Source: a bacterium (GTDB taxonomy: Bacteria > Patescibacteriota > Dojkabacteria > B142 > OLB20). From it: a stretch of DNA of 38,341 bases. The translations under genes and the position numbers were made by a program. Where the stretch lies: positions 1-38,341 of the forward strand of contig JAJTYI010000003.1 in assembly GCA_021463645.1 (NCBI GenBank), read 5' to 3'. The stretch's first letter is position 1. Each line of letters starts with the position of its first letter. The notes beneath the pieces are model-generated. The model was given only the letters and a program-made list of their open reading frames with translations. It was not told where the DNA came from and did not search any database. Of the stretch, positions 24,563 through 37,100 are shown piece after piece.

Positions 24563-25471
24563 TTAAACGAATCTACTGAAAAGTTCTTGACTCACATTGT
24601 TATAGCTTTTCACCTCGTCAACGAGTTCGGTAGTATAACCTTTGCGATTCTCGAGACGTTGATCAAATGGAACTGAATTCGGATTTACATATAAGATTCC
24701 AGTAGCTATTCTTTCGGACATATCTTTGGAAATATTTAATGCTGAGTCAAGGTTTGTGTTGTCAAAATCATTAAGCTCAATAGTGTCGTAAACTCTATTT
24801 TGGTACCATTCATGAGTTGTGTCTTTATTATATGTTGGGCAATTTTGTAGAATTTCGACAACGGAAAAACCTATGTGTCGTATTCCTGCTCGAATAACTT
24901 CTGTCATTTGATCGACATTACCTGAAAAAGTTCTGGCTGCGAAAGATGCACCTAGACTCAAAACAAAATTCATAAAGTTCATAGTATCTGCAGTTGTACC
25001 ATCGGGTGATGAGTTCATAGGTATTCCCGGTCTAGTTGAAGCCGAGGCTTGACCGGTTGTGAGTCCGTAGTTGCAATTGTTGTGCATTAAAAATGTGATG
25101 TTGTAGTTTGAGCGTATTGCATGTACTAAATGACCAATTCCTTCGCTTAAAGTAGCACCATCACCTCCAGAAGCGATTACAGTCATCTTTCTATTTGCTA
25201 ATGCTGCCCCAGTAGCCACTGGAATCACCCGTCCATGAAGTCCATGGAGTCGATAGCCTCCGATTTTGTCTGAGCCGTTACCATTACATCCAATGTCGAA
25301 ACACATGAATGTATCTTTCGGTACAATGTTTTCTGCAACCAATGCTCTCTTTGTGGCAGCTGCTATCCCGTAATTTCCGCAGTTTGTGCACCATGTGTAT
25401 ATGTTCTCAGAATAATAATCTTTCAGTGAAACGTTCTCATTTTCAAAGTATGTGTTGCACAAACTACCCAT
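24563..25471 (-). CDS. korB: 2-oxoacid:ferredoxin oxidoreductase, beta (TPP-binding) subunit
   Basis: The beta subunit binds thiamine diphosphate and one 4Fe-4S cluster and oxidises 2-oxoacids to acyl-CoA. The 302 residues show WCTNCGN (Cys28, Cys31), Cys62 in DIGCNGNG and Cys211 in NCPTYN, the usual four cluster ligands. The TPP motif is GGDGATLSEG...NNCNYGLTTGQ (about 102-141). The start overlaps the alpha subunit gene by eight bases. Substrate (2-oxoglutarate, pyruvate or branched oxoacids) cannot be settled from sequence alone; the symbol is a family label. Confidence 0.93.
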   Translation of the reverse strand: MGSLCNTYFENENVSLKDYYSENIYTWCTNCGNYGIAAATKRALVAENIVPKDTFMCFDIGCNGNGSDKIGGYRLHGLHGRVIPVATGAALANRKMTVIASGGDGATLSEGIGHLVHAIRSNYNITFLMHNNCNYGLTTGQASASTRPGIPMNSSPDGTTADTMNFMNFVLSLGASFAARTFSGNVDQMTEVIRAGIRHIGFSVVEILQNCPTYNKDTTHEWYQNRVYDTIELNDFDNTNLDSALNISKDMSERIATGILYVNPNSVPFDQRLENRKGYTTELVDEVKSYNNVSQELFSRFV

Positions 25472-27215
25472 TAGTAGATGAATTAATAAAATTTAATATG
25501 TCTTCAATAAAGAAAGGCCTACCATCGTATTTCAATAATTTTTCATTAAATTTGAATCCTGTCTCAGCGGTAATTAAATGGCCAAGCTGTCCAAGATAAT
25601 TATTTTCAATTAATACAGGTCTTTCTGCAGTTTTTAGTATTTCTAATAATTTTTCGGTTTTAAGTGGGAACAAGTAATCGTAGTGTAGGTAGTTAATTTT
25701 CAAATCACTATTATTTTGTGAGAGTAAATTTCTGATATCATTTACAACAGGCTTAACACTTCCCCAACCAACGAAAGTGATATCCACATCATTGTCTCCA
25801 TATAATATTGGTTCAGGAAAAGTTTGCTTGATCAATTCAATTTTCTTCATTCTTTTTTTGGCAATTAATTTTGCATTGAGAGCCTCCTCGTTGACATCAC
25901 CAATTTCATCATGTTCATCTCCATTTGCATTGTATTGAGGTAAATCACTTCCAGGAAGCCATCGGGGTGAAATGCCATCTTCTGTGAATTCGTATCTTCT
26001 TAATCCAGCTTTTTCTGTTTGTCCGTTATCAGTAAGTAAGTATCTATTTATCTCAAGGTCTTGGGGCAAATCCTTAACATTGTACAAACCTTCTGCAATT
26101 TGTTTCTCAGTGAGTAAAACTACAGCTGTTTGGAATTTTTCCGCTAAATCAAAAGCATGTTGAATAAGTGAGTACGCACTTTCAAAGTCGCTTGCCGATA
26201 AAACAATTCTAGGAAATTCACCATGACCAGCATGGATTGCTAGATTTAAGTCTCCTGCTGAAGTCCAAGTTGGTAGTCCTGTTGCAGGGCCTGGTCGCTG
26301 TGCAAGTACTAGCACTATAGGAGTCTCAATAATTCCAGCTAATGAAATGGTTTCAGTCATAAGGTCAAAACCACCACCTGATGTGCCGGTGAACGCTCTA
26401 GTTCCCATGTGCATTGAACCTAGTGTCATCTGTGCAGCGGTGATTTCGTCTTCTGCCTGTTTTACTAACATTCCACTTTCATGAGACGTTTCCGCCAAGT
26501 AGGTCAAAATCGATGAGGCAGGGGTCATAGGATATGAGTAGTAAGCTCTTGCCCCAGCAGAAATTGCTCCTAGTGCTATTGCGTGATTTCCTGTGATGAT
26601 TTTCGATTCATGCCATCCTTCATGTTTAATGTAAGTTAGTGGATAATCAGCGATATTTAATTCATGACCAACTTTTAAACACTTCAAATCAATTTCCAGA
26701 AGTTTTGGTTTGTCTGCAAATTGCTCGCTTACAATATGTTCAACAGCAGCTAAATCTAAACCAACTATTTCAGACAATGCACCAAGTAAAATCATATTAG
26801 ACATCAAGGCATTACCACCTTGCTCTTTTGCCAAAGTTAAAGCATCAATATATTTTACTCGGATATTATTTAGCTTAATAAACTCTTGTTCTTCAGGTTT
26901 GAATGATACTGCGGTGAGTGTATGAATGAGTAGGCCGTGGGGTCTCAAGTCTCTCAGATACTGATAAACTGATCTGCGGCTTGAACAAACTAGAATATCA
27001 CAGAATTGACTTGATGAATTAATCGAATCATTAGCAATATCAATCTGATATGAAGCATATCCTCCTCGAATTAATGATGGATATTCTCTATAGCCAAAGA
27101 TTTTATAACCTGAATTTTTCAGTGCTTTTGCAAGTATTTCTCCAAGAGAATTAATCCCTTGTCCGGATTCTCCTCCGAATTTAATTGAAAATCTTTTTAT
27201 TTCAGATGGATTCAT
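25464..27215 (-). CDS. korA: 2-oxoacid:ferredoxin oxidoreductase, fused gamma-alpha subunit
   Basis: A 583-residue fusion. The N-terminal about 190 residues are the gamma domain (FGGESGQGINSLGEILAKAL, EYPSLIRGGYASYQI). The rest is the alpha (pyrimidine-binding) domain with SYPMTPASSILTYLAE, EDEITAAQMTLGS and GTSGGGFDLMTE. This gamma-alpha fusion is a common form of KorA/VorA-type subunits. It overlaps the flavodoxin gene by 14 bases and the beta gene by eight, so all three are expressed together. No ferredoxin or delta-subunit gene is present in this operon. Confidence 0.93.
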   Translation of the reverse strand: MNPSEIKRFSIKFGGESGQGINSLGEILAKALKNSGYKIFGYREYPSLIRGGYASYQIDIANDSINSSSQFCDILVCSSRRSVYQYLRDLRPHGLLIHTLTAVSFKPEEQEFIKLNNIRVKYIDALTLAKEQGGNALMSNMILLGALSEIVGLDLAAVEHIVSEQFADKPKLLEIDLKCLKVGHELNIADYPLTYIKHEGWHESKIITGNHAIALGAISAGARAYYSYPMTPASSILTYLAETSHESGMLVKQAEDEITAAQMTLGSMHMGTRAFTGTSGGGFDLMTETISLAGIIETPIVLVLAQRPGPATGLPTWTSAGDLNLAIHAGHGEFPRIVLSASDFESAYSLIQHAFDLAEKFQTAVVLLTEKQIAEGLYNVKDLPQDLEINRYLLTDNGQTEKAGLRRYEFTEDGISPRWLPGSDLPQYNANGDEHDEIGDVNEEALNAKLIAKKRMKKIELIKQTFPEPILYGDNDVDITFVGWGSVKPVVNDIRNLLSQNNSDLKINYLHYDYLFPLKTEKLLEILKTAERPVLIENNYLGQLGHLITAETGFKFNEKLLKYDGRPFFIEDILNFINSSTNG

Positions 27216-27657
27216 TTTTTAGCGATTCGATTAGTTTATTTGTCCAATTTAATACAGTTGTGTTGAAATATTGATATGGTTCCCCGTTAATTTTGATGGG
27301 TGATGAGATATCTATTCCCCCAGATTTCAAAAAAGCTTCTCTCACAATATCTATTCCTTTACAGAATAATACTTGTTCATATCTAGTGTCACCCAGACCT
27401 ATAAACGCTGCTTTCTTGCCAGATAAGTCATTTGACTCTAACTCCTTTAATAATTTATTAAAAAATGGATTCAATTCTCCGTGTTCCCAGGTCGATGTTG
27501 CGAAAATCAAAGTGTTTGATTCCTGAATGATATCGAACTCTGTATTCTCTGCTCTGTGAAGAGATGTCTGGTAACCTGCTTCATTAAGTAGGTCTGAAAC
27601 TCTTTGGCATGTAGCCTCAACATTACCAGAAGTTGACGCGTAAATAATTGGAATCAA
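27202..27657 (-). CDS. Flavodoxin-like protein
   Basis: A 151-residue flavodoxin fold. The FMN phosphate loop YASTSGNVEATCQ (residues 6-18) and the ring-binding stretches FATSTWEHGELN and IGLGDTRYEQVLFCKG are in the expected places. The start is TTG (no in-frame ATG nearby). It is the first gene of the oxidoreductase operon and overlaps the gamma-alpha subunit by 14 bases, so it is probably the electron acceptor or donor for that enzyme in place of ferredoxin. Confidence 0.9.
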   Translation of the reverse strand: MIPIIYASTSGNVEATCQRVSDLLNEAGYQTSLHRAENTEFDIIQESNTLIFATSTWEHGELNPFFNKLLKELESNDLSGKKAAFIGLGDTRYEQVLFCKGIDIVREAFLKSGGIDISSPIKINGEPYQYFNTTVLNWTNKLIESLKNESI

Positions 27658-27872
27658 GGCGAATTTATTAAAGATATTTATATCTTATATTTTTATTCAA
27701 TTTAAGTAAATTCAAACTATGAAAATTGCAGCTTTACTCCGAAAAAACTTTATTTTTCTATTAAAAACTGTATGATTTAAATAACTTTAGTTAAATAACA
27801 CAGAAATTTGAATGTGTTATATAATCAATATAAATTGACATTTCAAGGTTTACATTATTCTCTTTAATAACA
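27658..27872. other. Divergent intergenic region
   Basis: This AT-rich gap holds the start regions of the flavodoxin operon (minus) and of the giant-protein operon (plus). On the plus strand a TATAAT at 27820-27825 (context GTGTTATATAAT) is a likely -10 element, 47 bases before the ATG at 27873. A possible 18-codon frame at 27719 has no support. Confidence 0.45.
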
Positions 27873-28145
27873 ATGAAAAGCCAAGTTCGAAGATTTCTAA
27901 CTAATAAATTTATTCTAGATCAGAAACTTAAAAAAGACTCTAGTATATGGGAGATGTACTATGACTTGGTAAGAAGAACACTCTTTATAAAATTAGATGA
28001 AAATGAAAAAAAACAGATTGAATCTGAGCTTGATGCAGGAGAAATACATAACTTTGAGAAACTTTGCGAAGAAAAACTTACAGACAAAGATTATGACATT
28101 ATTAATAATTATATTTATTTAAAAGTTTCAAAATTATTTAATTAA
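27873..28145 (+). CDS. Small hypothetical protein (90 aa) preceding the giant gene
   Basis: A soluble, charged, mostly helical protein (KLDENEKKQIESELDAGE, EKLCEEKLTDKDYDIINNYI). It has no signal or membrane segment. The stop lies one base before the ATG of the giant gene, so the two form one operon and may act together. It is not one of the families I recognise. Confidence 0.7.
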   Translation: MKSQVRRFLTNKFILDQKLKKDSSIWEMYYDLVRRTLFIKLDENEKKQIESELDAGEIHNFEKLCEEKLTDKDYDIINNYIYLKVSKLFN

Positions 28146-28146
28146 T

Positions 28147-31100
28147 ATGGAAAGACTGTCTATTCCCAGTTCTGGTACTTTTGATGATAGAAATCTAAAT
28201 ATTTTAGGCAACAGTTCATTACCTGAGACTAGTACCGTTCTGCCGAGCCCAGACCAACGAGGTGATGATGAAGGAGGTCAGCCTGAAGAAGGTTCACCTA
28301 AACCCATCAGCTTTGTCGATTTAACAGCAATGGATGCGAGTCTTTTAAGGACTACTTCTGATTCAAGGCTTTTTAAAGATGGCTATGAGTCAGTAGCGGG
28401 TGTAGGATCAGGGACTAGATTAAATGCAAGAAAAAAGATTGCGGCTGCACTTTCCGAACACATTAATGAAATTCCAGATGTTACGGATCCAGAATATATG
28501 CTTACCGTCCAGGATCTATTTTTGACTCAAGTTGTACAAAGAAGAAACGAATTACTCCCTGAAGATAAAATTATGCAACGAAATAATGGTTTCGTAGGAA
28601 GATTATTAGGAAGAGCAGAAGAGGGTAATTCACAACCAAGGATCGCGATGGATATTGTCAAGGAAGAAGATGGTCTAATTATGTTGGGAGAAGATGGTGA
28701 AAGAATTGTTCAAAAAATCGCTGATGAATTATATTTAAGGGCAGAAGGTCTTTCATTAGCAACTGGAGATACTGAAGGTTATGGGCTAATAGCAAATGAT
28801 CTTCAGCAGTTTGTTGATAGTGCTATTAATAAAAAAACTACTTTGCCCAGAGAATTGGTTGTTGTTTACAATGCCGTAAGAATTGCATATGAAAATAAAG
28901 TTTACGAACTTCAACTAAAAGAGGAACTTGTAACCCCATCGGAAACTCTCATAGATGCCGACGATGTAGACATTGTAGAAGCTGTACAAGAGGTTGGTTT
29001 ACAGGTTACTAACATGAATTCGCTTAGTGAGGACTTGAAGACGGAATTAACATTACTTGACCAAGCAGATCCTTCCATTTTGATTGGTATACAGTCTCTA
29101 TCCCAAAATGAACAAGCTGAGAGACGACAAGAATATGCTGATGCAATGACAAGGTTAAAGGATTATGCAGTTTCAAAATTGAAGTCTGATCAAGATAATT
29201 CTGATGAACAACCTGAGGTGATGCTAAATCGATTGGTAGAAGAGAGAATAGTTAAGGAATTAAGATTAGAAAATACCAACTTAGTAAATGTTTCTGATGA
29301 AGAAATAATAAAAGATATAAAGGCAAGTTATCATCAACATGACTCAGAAAATCCGAAGTTAGATTCAAAAGGAAGTCCAGTCTCAAGCTATGATCAATAT
29401 CTTAGAGTAATTAAGAATGACATTATTAATGAACGAATTGATGAAATTGTACAAAATGCAAATCGTCAATTGATAACTATTAGAACCGATGAAGAAGAAC
29501 GAAATGTACCTCTAAGTGAAAGAACCGTAATCACAGCTAGAGAGTCAGCTGAAAGAGACGCAAGTCAAAATCTTGATCTAGTTAAACAAGCTGAAATCTA
29601 TGAGAGTCAAAAAAGACCTGAAAAACCATGGGTAACAAAACTAAAAAGCTCTAAACTAGCTAAAAATTTGAAATTAATCGCAAACAGTGCAGGTGTTAAA
29701 GATGGCTCATCTGGTGCAGTTATGGGAGCAAGAATAGTTGGTTTAGTAATGACATTTGCGGGTGTTGCTGGAGCAATAAGTGAGATGAGAAGCCAAGATA
29801 TGGATGAAGACAACCATGACTTTAATCCATATGATTCACTTGCCGATTACGAATCATATCATCATGTGGCATGGTATGAGCAAACCGGTGATGTAGATGT
29901 AGACGAAGTGCATAGTAATGTAATGTCAGAACTAGTCCAAAGATGGGGAGATGATAATACTACGGATGATATAGACGTCTTAACGCCATTACAACAGAAT
30001 GATGCTTTGAGTGACAATGCCTTGGATGATATAACCACTAGTAGTGTGCATAGAGGAGGCAGAATTGCAGGTGGACTCGCATCTATGGCAATGACCGAGG
30101 ATGAGTTACTACAATTAGCAGAGTTGGAAGAACAACCAATGCCACAAGCTGACTTTGAAACTGGTGAGCCAGAAAACTCAACAGAAATTCCACCACAAAA
30201 ATATACAGTTACAGTTGATGGAACTGGACAAAGTTTCAATCTTGATCCAAATCTAGTTGTGACTGTACTTGAACAATTTGGTGTTGATGACGATGTCCTA
30301 AATGGGGAAATTCCTGATGGTATGACACTAAATGTTGGTGGAATGACGTTGAGAATAAACTCCGAGGCTACTGACGCAACAGCGCAACAAGACAACCCTG
30401 ATTTTGAAACAACTTTCAATCCAGCAGCGTTAGCTTCGTTACTTGGTAATGAAACATTAACAGATTTGGCAGAGGATATTGCAGATAGGGCTATGGATGT
30501 CGTTGAAGATCTTGTCGCAAAAATGGGAGTTGAACAAGTATTTGAAGAGGTTGTTGAAGAAGTCTCTAAATACGAAAGTTTAGCTCGAGCCCTAGGCGAA
30601 AAAGGTGTCGAACTAGCAGAACAAGCACCCAACACAGATTTGAAGGTAGAATTAAATACTGGTTCTCTAAAAGCATTTGGAGAGTTACTTAAGCATGGAG
30701 TATTAACAAATGTTAATGGTGTCGATTGGAATGGTTTGCAAAACGTAGGAGAAGAAATAACAGTAGTATTACATGATGGAAATATTGGAACATTTACTAA
30801 TGCTCATGAAGCAATTAGAGCTTTGTACGACACAATAACTAACTTATTGCCAGATGACTTTGAAATAACAATAGAAGGTGATGAAGACGTAGTATTGGGG
30901 AAAAATAGAGATGTTGCACCAGAGGTTTTAGTCAAAGTTTTTACTGACCCAGAAAAACTCGAGGAATTACAAGGAGAATTAGAAGACAAAGGAATAAACA
31001 TCTTCAATCTTGTCGGATTAAATCAAACAGAAGAAGGTAAAATTGAGATTCCACAAGAGACAATCGATACAGTGAAAGCAATTGTCGGAGGTGTAGCAGA

Positions 31101-34100
31101 AGCTGTTACAGGTGGACATGAAGAACCAGCTCCTGAGGTAATACAACAAGAAGTACAACCACAACCAGTTGAGGTCGTAGTTGGTGAACCGGTAACAGAA
31201 GAAGGTATAACAAATGAGCAACCAATATCTGCAGATGAATCACCCATTCAGGCAAACACTCAAAATGTTGAACCAACTGAATCATCGAATACTGTGTTTG
31301 CACCAGGTGTATTTGCTCAAGGTGACGGCGAAGAAGTAACGAATGAACAAGATCAACAGATAGAACAAAAAGCAGTTAACGTAGATACAGAACATTGGAC
31401 AACTCCATTATCTGAATTAGAGGAGGATCAACTAAAACAGAGAATGGATGAAGTTGAACAAGTATTGAACAACGTCCGAGCGGCAAACGAAGAAGAACGT
31501 GGAAAACTTCATGAAAGACAGACAATTAATGTCGATTCTATTGATGGGTTAACACAGGAAGAAATTGAGCGATTTAAGGAAATCAACCCAGAACTCGTTA
31601 AAACATATGAAGGCGATGTGGCAAAACTATTGGCTGAGGAATTTGGGATTAATCCTTCTGTAGCTAAACAAGTGGCAGCAGTTGTCGAGAATGCACCAAC
31701 AGTAGAAATCATAAATCGGGTCTTAGAGCTGGAAACACCAGAAAATGTTGTAGAAGAAGAGGCTCTACCTCAAGAAGAAATTGAAGCACCAACCGCAGAG
31801 ACTACAACAAGTGAACAAGCTGTAGAAGCGACATCTGATGCAGAAGCTGAGGTTGTGGAAGAAGTGGTAGAAAATGAAGTACCAACCGCAGAAAATACAA
31901 CTAGTGAGCAAGCTGTAGAAGCGACACCTGAGGTAGAAGGTGGAGCAGTGGAAGTAGAAGAAATAGTTGAAACTCAGACTACACCTCCTTTACCTTTTGA
32001 AAACGAAGCAATTGATAAAGAACCGATAATTAAATCTTTCAAAGTCAGTTCTGGAGGATCGTTGAGTAAAATTTTAAATGATGCTGGTTTGATGACAAAT
32101 GATTTATATGGTGAAGACGGTGCAATTGAACAATTGGAGGCAAATTCGATTGCAGTGATTGATGGAAAAGCATATATATTAGTTAATGATGACCCTTCAA
32201 CCACAGCGAAAGTATTCAATGTAATAAATCCTCGCTCAGATATGCAAGGTACTCCAGAAGGAGCAAGGTTAATAGTATTGGAACTTCCAGAGAATGTTTC
32301 GACCGATACTGATAGTTTGATTGATAACATACTCAATCCGGTGAGGAATGTACTGAGAAATCAAGAATTAACTATTGGAGATGGCCAAACATTAGATGAT
32401 GCATTTGATACAGTATTAGAATCAGTAAATAGAGAAGTACATAATCTTCCAGAAGAAGCTACTGTTGAAAACAGTGCGGATACAACTCCTGCTACTCCAA
32501 CAAATACCACAAATATTCCATTTGTAGCCACCCCTGGTGAAACACAAACTCAGGAATTTGTTGATACTGCAAGTAATCATTGGCAATCTCGAATCGAAGA
32601 ACTGGATTCTGATCAATTAGAACAAAGAATTAGTGATTCTCAGACTACGCTTAATAATGTAAGGTTGGCAACAGAGCAAGAAAAAGATACTTTACATGAA
32701 AGACAGATAATAAATGTATACTCAGCCAGGATGTTGTCTGAACAGCAGATTGCACAATTAGGTGATATAACTCCCGAATTGGTTGCACAATACGAAGGTG
32801 ATATTGCAGAATTACTAACAACAGAATTCGGAATGAACGGGTCTATTGCTAAACAGGTAGCTGCCGTAATTGAAAATGCACCTACTGTAGAAATAATCAA
32901 TAGAGTTTTGGAGTTGAACGGTATTGAAACAGCTCAAGCACCGGTTGAAGCACCTGAAATTCCTGTAGAAGCTACACAACAACCATTTGATGAAGCTCCT
33001 GTCGTAGTAGAACCTGCACCAGCAGAAGAAACTGTCGAACAGATTCCTACTGAAGTAGCTGAGACAGCAGCAGAAGTGCCACCATTCGTCTTACCAGAGT
33101 TACCCGAAGAAACGGTTACGGAAACACCAGAACAAGCTGAAGAGCCTCAAGAGGGATTAGAAGAGGAGGCTGAAGTGGAACAACCAGAAGTAGCTCCTGA
33201 AACTGTCGAGACGCCAGAAGCGCCATTGGCAGAAACTGGGGTAGTCGAAGAAGAATTAAAATTCCCGGAATTCATGCAAATCACATTTAACATAAATGGA
33301 ATAGAACAAACATATAGAATAGAGACAGCTCAAATTTCCGAAATATTACAAAACGTAGGATACGAGAACGAAGTATTAGAAGCATATATCCCAGACAATA
33401 TTACTGGATCAATCGCAGGAATAGATTTTACAATCTCCTCTGAAGGAGCAGATAGTAATGCAAATACACCAGTAATAGATAGCAGTTTTAACCCAGCAGC
33501 AATAGCAGCATTAACAGGGAATCAAGATTTAGTTGATGCCGCAGAAGGAATATATCAAAAGATATTGGATATAGTAGGTGACCAAGCATCCAAGATGGGA
33601 TTAGAAAATGCATTTGAGACAGCAATGACAGAAGCAGGTAAATACGAAAGTTTAGCAAAAGCATTAGTAGCACTTGGAATAGAAAACGCACCGAATGAAG
33701 ATGTAAAGATAAATATTGATGCAGGACCATTAGCTCCATTTGGTAGATTGATACAAGAAGGGATACAAGCTAATGTCAATGGAGACTTTAGTGGATTAGA
33801 AGCAGCAGGACAAGAGATAACCGTATTACTACAAGATGGAAGTATAGGAACATTTGTAAATTCACATGTTGCGGTTGATGAACTATACAATACAATAACT
33901 AGCTTACTACCAGATGGTTACGAACTTGTAATTGAAGGTGAAAATGGAGATATAGTTTTAGGTAAGGGGCATGATATACCAGCAGAAGTACTAGTGCAGG
34001 TACTTTCAGATCCTAAATACTTAAATTTAATTCAACAGGAATTAGAGAATAAAGGCATAAACATTTTCAATCTAGTTGGATTAAATCAGACTGAAGAAGG

Positions 34101-37100
34101 AAAAATAGAGATACCTCAAGAAACAATTGACACATTTAAAGCAATTGTAGGAGGAGTCGCAGGGGCGGTAACAGCAGGAGCAGAAGCTCTTGATGAAGCA
34201 GATAATAGTGTACAACCTGAAGATGGTGGACCGGTAGATACAGATGTAGAAGTACCACAAACTGAAACAGAGCAACCACTACCAACAGTAGAAGATACAT
34301 CTGATACTGAAGGGGTGCAGGAAGAAGAACAAACAACAGGGGAACAACCTGAACCAATTGAAGAGACACCACAAGAACCTGAAGCAGAAAAACCACTATC
34401 GGCAGGAGAGGCAACATTCCCAACTGAAGGGGAACAAGAGGAAGCTCTACCAGGTGATGAGGATACAGCAGAAGAGGTGGAGGCAATAGCAGAAACTGAG
34501 TCAGCAGAGACACCTGTTGAGTATCAGGAGGTTATCGGTGGGGAAGGATCGCAAGGAAAATATGAGTGGAGAACTAAGTACTTTGAAGCACCTTCTGGAG
34601 ATGGAATAGACAGATTTTATACTGTTATAGTAGATGATGTTACAGATAATAATAATACGAGTGATTTTAAGATAATATTTAGAGCACCTTCAGCTAATGA
34701 TCCCGATGGTTCTATACAAATTACTTATCAATATGGAGACTATATACAAGGAGGAGAAGTGGTTGTATATACAGGACCGATAGACGCATTCAAAAGTGAG
34801 CCTGGTAAAGATCTTACTACTTTGTTCGATCCTATGACTATAGAGTCAGGACTTACTGAAGATACACAAGCACTTATAGAAAATTATAATGAGGGAATAG
34901 AGAAAGCTATCTCGCTAGTAACTGAAGCACGTAATTTATTTGAATATATACAAAATTTCTCGGATGGAAGTGAATCATCCCTAACTCCTCCTTCAAGTGA
35001 TTCAGAAAGTGAAGGTGATCAAGGACAACCAACGGGAACACCAAACGATCGAGTTGATGAGGAAAATTTACCTGACGAGGAAACTAATACAGAAGGAATG
35101 AATGAAAATAATGAGTTACAAACAGAGAATCGTCATCCAAGAGTAGATGAGTTGAGTAATTCGGCAGGAGAAGATGTTAAGAATTTCGTGATAGATAGTA
35201 TGCAATCTGGAGATAGAGGACAAATTAGTAGTGCTATCAATACAGTAGCTGAAATGAATAATCCTGATCCAGAGATGGTAGGGAGTGTCTTGGATTACTT
35301 TGTAAACAATAAAGGAGCCTTTTTAAATCCAGTTTACAGCAATTTTGAAACAATTCTTCAAATTATGAAGAACAATGAGGATCATAGTTTTAACGTAAAT
35401 GGAAGAGTAATAATTGTTTCAGATGAAATAAATGAATTAAAATCTGATTTGAGTTTTGAAAAAATCCTTGGACTACATTACCAACAACAAGACAGAGGAG
35501 TTTTATTACACGAAATTTTTCCAGACGAAAATACCGGAGAATTCTTAAGGCAAATCCTAGACAATCACGCTATTAGCATTAGTGTTAGACACCATGCCAT
35601 CCAAGTACTTGCTGAGATAGGTGAAGCAGAAATAGAAGACTTCAGAGAGCATTATGAAGAGGTGAGAAAAATTGAAACTCCATTTACATACTCAACCTCT
35701 CAATACTTACAAGATCTAATTGAAATTAGTCCGGAACTTAATATTGATATGGGAGAAGAAGCAGTAAGCAATTTAGAAGTTCTAGCTCAGAATGAAAAAG
35801 ATAATCCTATAAGTAATGCTATGCGGTATGAGAATGTGGAAGTTCCAAGCAGTGGTATTCCATATGAACTTTCAGAAAACCATATAGGAAGATTATTGTA
35901 TATAGTAAACTCCGAAGACTATAGTGTCATGGCTAAGCATAATGCCGTAGGAATTTTAATAAATTCAGATAGTCAACTCAGTGAAGATGTTGTTGATGAC
36001 ATAGTGGGTTTTATAAATTCACAAGATATTGGACCTGAAACAAATACAATACACGTTGAAAGATATATACGAGGATTGATGAACAAATTAACTCAAGAAA
36101 GCAGGGTTGACGTAGTTGAACAGTTACTTGAAGGACAAACTCAGAATCCATATTTAACAAGTATGTTAATGCTATATAAAGCAAACTCCTTAGGAACTTC
36201 AGAAAATGTTGAAGCATTTATAGAAACATATGAAGGGCTTGAAGAATATGAGAAAAGTCAGATTTTATGGGAATTGACTCGTATTACAATAGTTGATAAA
36301 GGACTTACAGATTTTATATACTCTCAATTACAATACGAAAGTGAAGTAGCAGAAAATCAAAATGACCCTGCGCTAAACATAAGAACAAGTGCTCTTAACT
36401 TAATCCAAAACGGTCAGGTTGAGCTTACAGAAGATGGAATGACTAGAATTCAAGAAATGGCTTTGAATGATGATTGGTTAAATGGAAGACTTGCTGCTTT
36501 GAGATTTTGGCACAATAATATAGCAGACACTGGAGTTACAGATGAAGATTTTATAGATGCCTTTAAAGAATTGATTAGGAATGCAGATGCAAATAATAAT
36601 GGCTATTTTGATATGTATCAAGAGTCAAGTTTTGTTGACGAAATTGAACCATTATTAAAGGACCCAAGACTAATGGAAACCCTTCTAGAGATGATTGAAG
36701 AAGAAGACCTTGGATATGACAAAAAGTTATGGGATCCAGTTATACTGCATATGCAAAAAATTCTATTAGAAAGTGAGAATGCCGAAGGTGTAAGTGCTCC
36801 TACAGAAACTACTGAATCAACCCCAGAAGAAGGAGATACTAGCTCCTCCGGAACAAGTCCGACTAATACTGTAACCAATACAGGGGTACGAACAGAGACT
36901 AGAAATGCAGGAGTGGAATCTCCAGCTATGAACGATGCATTTGAAGAAACTTCGGGAGTTCTTTCTAGTGAAGATCTCCAAGCTGCACAAGCAGAAATAG
37001 AAGAAGAAAGACAGACAGCCGATGGTTTGGTCAGTAATGAAGAATGGTCAAGGACAGTAGAGGATGCATTTATGAACAGTACTTATAAACCAGAACGGAG

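Noticed and set aside
27719-27775. Short plus-strand frame of 18 codons in the divergent gap
   Set aside because: Too short and without promoter spacing or similarity to support it.
29862-30635. 257-residue Ser-rich minus-strand frame inside the giant gene
   Set aside because: A shadow caused by the Glu/Ala-rich coding of the giant protein; no start signal or domain.
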